A model generated the notes under the pieces. It ran no database searches, was not told the DNA's origin, and was given only the letters and a program-made list of their open reading frames with translations. 64,000 nt of DNA from Tragulus kanchil. Lineage: Eukaryota; Chordata; Mammalia; Artiodactyla; Tragulidae. Each line of letters begins with the position of its first letter. The first letter of the stretch is position 1. Location: positions 8,091,141 to 8,155,140 of the forward strand of contig JAIOJX010000025.1 in NCBI GenBank assembly GCA_022376925.1, given 5' to 3'. Positions 58,691-64,000 of the stretch are shown here, in pieces. The translations under genes were made by a program, and so were the position numbers.

Positions 58691-58769
58691 AAACATATCT
58701 GCTAGTTCATCCACATTGTTGCAAATGGCAGTTTTCATTCTTTCTTACTGCTTAGCAATATTCTATTCA

Positions 58770-58940
58770 GACTTCCCTGGTGCCTCAGATGATAAAGAAT
58801 CTGCCTGCTGTGCAAGAGACCCAAGTTCAGTTCCTGAGTCAGGAAGATCCCCTGGAGAAGGGAATGGCTACCTACTCTAGTATTCTTGCCTGGAGAATTC
58901 CATGAACAGAGGAGCCTGGTCATGGGGTCACAAAGAGTAT
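58770..58940 (+). mobile_element. Bov-tA SINE in L1 3' UTR
   Basis: Plus-strand Bov-tA: head GACTTCCCTGGTGCCTCAGA, then GGAAGATCCCCTGGAGAAGG, and tail side GGGGTCACAAAGAGTATTC, ending at a GT microsatellite. Confidence 0.85.
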
Positions 58941-58943
58941 TCT

Positions 58944-58960
58944 TGTGTGTGTGTGTGTGT
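58944..58960 (+). repeat. (GT)n microsatellite at SINE end
   Basis: Short GT run directly after the Bov-tA copy. Confidence 0.8.
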
Positions 58961-59189
58961 AAATACATGTATGTAAATACATACACCACATCTTTATCCA
59001 TTCTCTGTTGATGGACATTTAGATTGGATCCATATTTCGGCAGTTACAAATAATGCTGCTATGAATATTGGAGTACCTGCTTCCATACTCATTTCCTCAA
59101 TGGCTATACCAGTTTACATTCCCACCAGTGGTGTATGGGAGTTCCCTTTTCTCTACATCCTCATCACCATTTGTTATTTGTGTGCTTTT

Positions 59190-59462
59190 TAAAAAAATAT
59201 TTATTTATTTGGCTGCATTGGGTCTTTGTTGCTATGTGAAGACTTTCTCTAGTGACAAACAAGGGTTACACTTTGTTCCAGTGTACGGGCTTCTCCTTTT
59301 GGCTTCTCTTGTTGCAGAGCATGGGCACCAGGGTCCGTGGGCTTCAGTAGTTGTGGAGCACAGGCTTAGCTGCCTCGCAGCATATTGGATCTTCCTGGAT
59401 CAAACCTTTATCATCTGCATTGGCAGATGGATTATTAATCACTGGACCACTAGGTAAAGTCC
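59190..59462 (-). mobile_element. CHR-2 type SINE in L1
   Basis: Minus-strand copy of the older CHR-2 SINE: TTTGGCTGCATTGGGTCTTT at the left, the GGCTTCAGTAGTTGTGGAGC body, and a degraded head ending GGACCACTAGGTAAAGTCCC. It differs from the young SINEs in body sequence, which suggests the young family derives from a different CHR lineage or was rebuilt in its body. Confidence 0.78.
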
Positions 59463-59974
59463 CTGTTTCTGTGCTTTTTGATGATAGTTGTTTTGACAGG
59501 TGTGAAGTGATGGCACATTGTGGTTTTGATTTGCATTTTTCTGATAATCAGTATTGTGCAGTGTTTCATATGCGCATCTGTTGGCCATGTACGTATCTTT
59601 TTTGAAGAAATATCTGTTCAGGTCTTCTGCCAATTTTTTAATCAGGTTGTTTGTTGTTTTGATGTTGAATTGTATGAGTTGTTTGTATATTTTGGATATT
59701 AACCTTTTAAGGGTCATATCGTTTACAAGTATTCCCCCCCAATTCATCAGTGTCTTATAGCTTACCACATATAGGTCTTTTTCCTCTATAGATAGGTTTA
59801 TTCCTTGGTACTTTATTTTTTGTGATATGATGATAATGTGATTATTTCCTTAATTTCTCCGTTTCTTGTTTGTGTGTAGAAATACAACCAGTTTTTGTAT
59901 AGTAATTTTGTGTCCTGCACCTTTATCAGATTCATTGATGAGCTCTGGTTGTTTTCTAATGGTGTCTTTAGGAT

Positions 59975-60247
59975 TTTTTTTTTTTTTTTTGGCCTCTTTT
60001 TTCTTGATTTTTTATTTATTTTTCATCCGTCTTTATTCTTCGGTCTGTGTGGGCCTCCCATTGCAGTGTTCCCTCTCGCTGCAGAGTCCGGCTCTAGGTG
60101 CATGCGCTCCAGAACGCTGACACATAATTGGACACACTGATCCAGCTGCTCCTCAGCATGTGCGATCTCCCCATGCCAGGGATCGAACCAGTGCCCCTTG
60201 CAGTGCAAGGCAGACTCTTTACACACTGGACCACCAAGGAAGCCCTA
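59975..60247 (-). mobile_element. CHR-related SINE of the young type, diverged, in L1
   Basis: Minus-strand copy with the palindromic body and a tRNA-like head ending GGAAGCCC. Target-site duplication TTTAGGAT at 59967-59974 and 60248-60255. Confidence 0.85.
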
Positions 60248-61831
60248 TTTAGGATGTTTGAATGGCTAGTATTTACAATATTATACTGAATCATTGTAGC
60301 AAGAATGGGCATACATGTCTTGTTCCTAAATGTAGAGGAAATGCTTTCATCTTTTCACCCTTGATCGAGATGTTGGCTGTGCGTTTGTCCTTTATGGCCT
60401 TTATTATGTTGTTGTATGTTCCTTCTACATCCGTTTTGGGTGGTGCTGATCTCCCAGAAAGCATTAGGAAGTGTTCTTTCCTTTCCAACATTTTGGAGTA
60501 GTTTGAGAAGGTAGGTGTTAACTCCTCTCTGGGTATTTGGTAAAAGCTACCTTGAAGCCATATTGGCCTGGACTTTTGCTTATTGGGAGTTTTTAAATTA
60601 CTGATTCAGTTTCAGTATGGTAATGGTCCTGTTCATATTTTCTGTTTCTTCCTGGTTCAGTTCTGAGACATAGCACCTTTCTAAGAATTTTTCCATTTCT
60701 TACAGGTTGTCCATTTTATTGGCATTTGATTATTCCTGATTACCTCTTATGCTCTTTTCTATTTCTGTGGTATTGATTGTAACTTCCCCTTATTCATTTA
60801 TGATTTTATTGATTTGGGTCTTCTCCCCCTTTTTCTTGATAATTCTGGCTAAAGGATTATCAATTTTATTTATCTTTTCAAAGAACCAACTTTTAGTTTC
60901 ATTGAACTTTCATTTCCTTAGTCTCCATTTTTATTTATTTCTGCTCTGACATTGTGATTTCTTGCCTTCCACTAAAGTTTAGATTTTGTTTCTTCTTCTT
61001 TCTTCTTTTCCTTCACATTTAAAGTTAGGTTGGTTGTTTGAGACTTTTGTTGTTTCCTGAGGTAAGCTTGTATCAATCACTAAACTTCCCTCTTAGAACT
61101 GCTTAAGCTGTGTCCCATGAGTTTTGGATCATCATGTTTTTAGCCTCCATGTGTTTGATTTTTGCAGTTTTATTTTTACTTGTAGTTGATTTCTAGTTTC
61201 ATAGTGTTATGGTCAAAAAAACATGCTTGATATGATGTCAGTTTTCTTAAGTTTACCTAGGTTGCTTTAGTGGCTTAGCATGTGGTATCTCCTGGAGAAT
61301 GTTCCATATGCACTTGAAACTGTGTATCCTGCTGCTTTCAGATGGAATTTTATATTTATATCTGGTAAGTTCATTTGGTTTAATATGTCATGTTAAGACA
61401 GTTTCCTTGTGATTTTCTATCTGGATGATCTCTTCATTGTTTTAAGTAGGATATTAAAGTCTCATACGCTTATTGTGTTACTGTCAGTTTTTTCCTTTAA
61501 ATCTGCTCATATTTGATTTATGTATTTAGGTGCTCCTATGTTAGGTGCATATATATTTATAATTGTTAAATCATCTTGGATTGATCCTTTGATCATTATG
61601 TAGTATTCTTTTTTGTCTCTTGTAATGGTCTTTATGCAAAGTCAGTATTGTCTGATGCAAGTATTGCCACCTTGTATTATTGCTTTAAGTATTTCTTTCA
61701 AATATCATGGGTATAGAATATCTTTTTCCATTGCCTCACTCTCGATCCATCTGTGTCTTTAGGTCAGAAGTGAGCCTGTTATAAGTAGCATATAAATGGG
61801 TCTTATTTTTATATCCATTCAGCCACTCTGT

Positions 61832-61950
61832 CTTATGGGGCGCCATACTGAGCAGCATGTGGGATCTTAATTCCCTGATCAATGGTGGAACCCATGCCAC
61901 CTGCATTGAAAGTGCAGAATCTCAACCACAGAACCACCAGAGAAGTCCCT
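61832..61950 (-). mobile_element. CHR-type SINE fragment in L1
   Basis: Minus-strand head and partial body (GGGACTTCTCTGGTGGTTCT at the right end). Target-site duplication GCCACTCTGT at 61822-61831 and 61951-61960. Confidence 0.82.
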
Positions 61951-62002
61951 GCCACTCTGTATTTTGATTGAGCATTTAGTCCATTTGCATTTAAGGTAAT
62001 TA

Positions 62003-62502
62003 TTTCCTTGGTGGGTCAGATGGTAAAAGAATCTGCCTGCAATGTAGGAGACCCAGGTTCCACCCTTGGGTTGGAAGATTCCCTGGAGAAGGGAATGGGT
62101 ACTCACTCCAATATTCTTTTTTTTTAACTTTCCTGTTTTTTGTTTTTTTTTTTCTGTTTTTTTAGCATCATTTATTTTTTCACCCATCTTTATTCTTTTG
62201 GCATGTTTGCACCTCCCATCGCAGTGGCCTCTCTTGCTGCAGAGCACAGGCTCTGGGCACATGCGCTCCAGAGTGCTGGCTCATTGGACACACTGGTCCA
62301 GCCACTCCTCGGCATGTGGGATCTTCCCGGGCCAGGGATTGGACCAGTGCTCGTTGCATTGCAAGGTGGACTCTTTACCCACTGGACCACCAGGGAGGCC
62401 CTCACTGCAGTATTCTTAGCTGGAGAATTCCATGGACAGAGGAGCCTGGCCGGCTACCATCCATGAAGTCACAGAGTTGGACATGATTGAGCGGCTAACA
62501 CT
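62003..62502 (+). mobile_element. Bov-tA SINE split by a younger SINE
   Basis: Left half 62003-62118 (TTCCTTGGTGGGTCAGATGG, then CCTGGAGAAGGGAATGG) and right half 62403-62502 (GGAGAATTCCATGGACAGAG, then CACAGAGTTGGACATGATTG) form one Bov-tA. The interrupter is the SINE at 62119-62402. Confidence 0.85.
62119..62402 (-). mobile_element. tRNA-Glu-derived SINE nested in Bov-tA
   Basis: Minus-strand copy with T-rich left end, palindromic body (shortened) and head ending GGGAGGCCC. Target-site duplication CACTCCAATATTCTT / CACTGCAGTATTCTT at 62104-62118 and 62403-62417. Confidence 0.86.
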
Positions 62503-62553
62503 TCATGCCACAATTTTAGTTGTTTGGAGTCTTTTGGTTTTTTTTTGCTTTTT

Positions 62554-62572
62554 TGTTGTTGTTGTTGTTTTC
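62554..62572 (+). repeat. (GTT)n microsatellite
   Basis: Five to six GTT units in the L1 background. Confidence 0.75.
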
Positions 62573-64000
62573 TTGTAATCTGGTGACAGTCTTTAGTGTT
62601 ATGTTTGAATTCCTTTTCCTTTTTGTGTGTATCTATTACAGATACTTGGTTTATTATTACTATAAAGTTTTTATGTAGAAATTTATAAATATGTACATGG
62701 TGTTTTTAAGTTGCTGTTCTCTTAGTTTCAAATGCACTTTCATGACCCTACATTTGTGCTCACCTTACATCATGATTAGTCTTTTTATATCATATTTTAC
62801 ATCTGATTGTTTTGTGTATCCTTTAACTGCTTATTGTGGATGTATATGATTTTGTCTTTTTACCTGTCTACTAACTTAGTGTGTGTGTGATTCCCTACCT
62901 TTACTATATGTTTGCCTTTACTGATGTGCTTTTTCATTTCTTAATGTTCATGCTTCTAGCTGTGGCCTTTTCTTTTTCAGTTAGTGAAATTCCTTTGACA
63001 ATTCTTGTGAAGCTGGTTTGGTGGTAGAGAATTCTTTTATCTTTCTTATCTGTTAAACTTTTGATATCTCCATTAAATTTGAGTAAGAGCCTTGCCAGGT
63101 AAAACGTTCTTGGTTATAGGTTCTTTCCTTTCATCACTAAATATATTGTGCAAATCCCTTCCAGCCTGCAGTGTTTCTGCTACAAAGTCAGCTGATAGCC
63201 TTGTAGAAGTTCCTTTATATGTTATTTGTTGCTTTCCCTTGGTTCTTTTAATGTTCTTTTTTTTTTTTTGTCATTTGACAAAATATGTCTTACATGTTCA
63301 TCTTTGGGTTATTACTGTGTGGGGTGGGACTCTGTGCTTTCTGAACTTGGATATCTGCTTGATATCTGTTTCCTTTCTCAGCTTTCTTCTCTTCTCTTTT
63401 CTTCTTTTGGGACCCCATAATGTGAATATTAGTGTACTTGATATTGTCCCAGAGGCCTCTTGAGATGTCCTTATTTTTTTCATTGTTTTCTTTTCTATAC
63501 TGAGTATCAGTGATTTTTTTACTACTGTCCTCTAGCTTGCTGATTCATTCCTCTGTATCATTAATCTACTGTTGATTCATTCTAATGTATTCCTCATTTC
63601 AGTTATGTTATCTTTTTGGTGTTTTTTGATCGTCTTTTTGATCACTACTCTGAACTCTTTCTTGGATAAGTTACCTAGCTCCACTTCACTTAGTTCTTCT
63701 GGGGCTTGATCTTATTTCTTCATCTTCCTGTGTCACCTCGTTTTGCCTCAGTTGCTGTTTGTATTTTTATGTATCTGGTAGGTTACTTATGTTTCCTGAC
63801 TCTGGGGAAGTTTCCTTTGTGTGAGACATCCTGTGCATCCCAGCAGTGCACTCACCTCTGAGCTGTATCTTCCCACTATGAGGTTCTGCAGGGACCTTCT
63901 ATTGTGGTGGGCCGACTATGCGGGCCATCTTGTAGGCTTAATTGGTCACCAGTCCATTAATTGCGAAGTTCTGCCTTGTGCTTAGGCTGTTGGCTGCTAG

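Larger units (their letters stand above)
58690..64000 (-). mobile_element. Long L1 LINE, minus strand, with several SINE insertions
   Basis: Starting from the 3' UTR near 58690 (TTGCAAATGGCAGTTTTCAT, then GATGGACATTTAGATTGGAT after a SINE), the minus strand runs through ORF2 towards the 5' side to the window end. A short open piece at 60291-60491 encodes YNNIIKAIKDKRTANI and KMKAFPLHLGTRHVCP, which is L1 reverse transcriptase. Further stretches near 63000-63480 match the L1 5' side. Frames are broken. Five SINEs interrupt it (58770, 59190, 59975, 61832, 62003 with a nested one). Confidence 0.78.

Noticed and set aside
60291..60491. Minus-strand open frame of 66 codons
   Set aside because: It is a short piece of L1 reverse transcriptase inside a longer broken L1.

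Overview
This is mammalian nuclear DNA from a ruminant. The window is dense in ruminant-specific retroposons: BovB LINEs, Bov-tA SINEs, and CHR-type tRNA-Glu-derived SINEs. It also holds L1 LINEs, a mariner transposon, a Tigger-derived element and a U6 snRNA pseudogene. The only protein-coding gene I can support is ADAD1 (testis nuclear RNA-binding protein, Tenr) on the + strand. Its last six coding exons lie at 8043-8166, 8970-9140, 11140-11369, 20778-21015, 28534-28666 and 52403-52516 (stop 52514-52516). All splice phases fit. The encoded part is the adenosine-deaminase-like domain, in which the catalytic Glu and two zinc-binding Cys are replaced. The double-stranded RNA-binding part must lie upstream of the window. 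In other mammals IL2 follows ADAD1, but I see no IL2 exon here.

Layout: 1-5540 holds two minus-strand BovB fragments with SINE insertions. 5540-7917 is a minus-strand mariner with one readable terminal repeat at its right end. 8043-21015 holds four ADAD1 exons and their introns. 21016-28533 is an intron with L1, Bov-tA and older repeats. 28534-28666 is the fifth exon. 28667-52402 is a very long last intron filled with Bov-tA, LTR, L1, BovB, the young SINE, U6 and nested insertions. 52403-52516 is the terminal exon. 53683-64000 is 3' flanking DNA with SINEs and a long minus-strand L1 running off the window.

The most striking property is structural. From 1463 to 58112 there are 21 directly abutting, near-identical tandem duplications, each about 1.03-1.23 kb, together about 23 kb. 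Many first copies end in a garbled stretch and the second copy then restarts about 1.1 kb upstream. Three ADAD1 exons (8970, 28534, 52403) are thereby doubled. This looks like unresolved contig overlaps or haplotypic false duplication in the assembly rather than biology, though it needs read-level confirmation. The true locus would then be nearer 40 kb.

No novel gene system is visible. The features of most biological interest are a young tRNA-Glu-derived SINE family with a conserved palindrome in its body, clear nested insertion chronologies with readable target-site duplications, and the catalytically dead deaminase fold of ADAD1.
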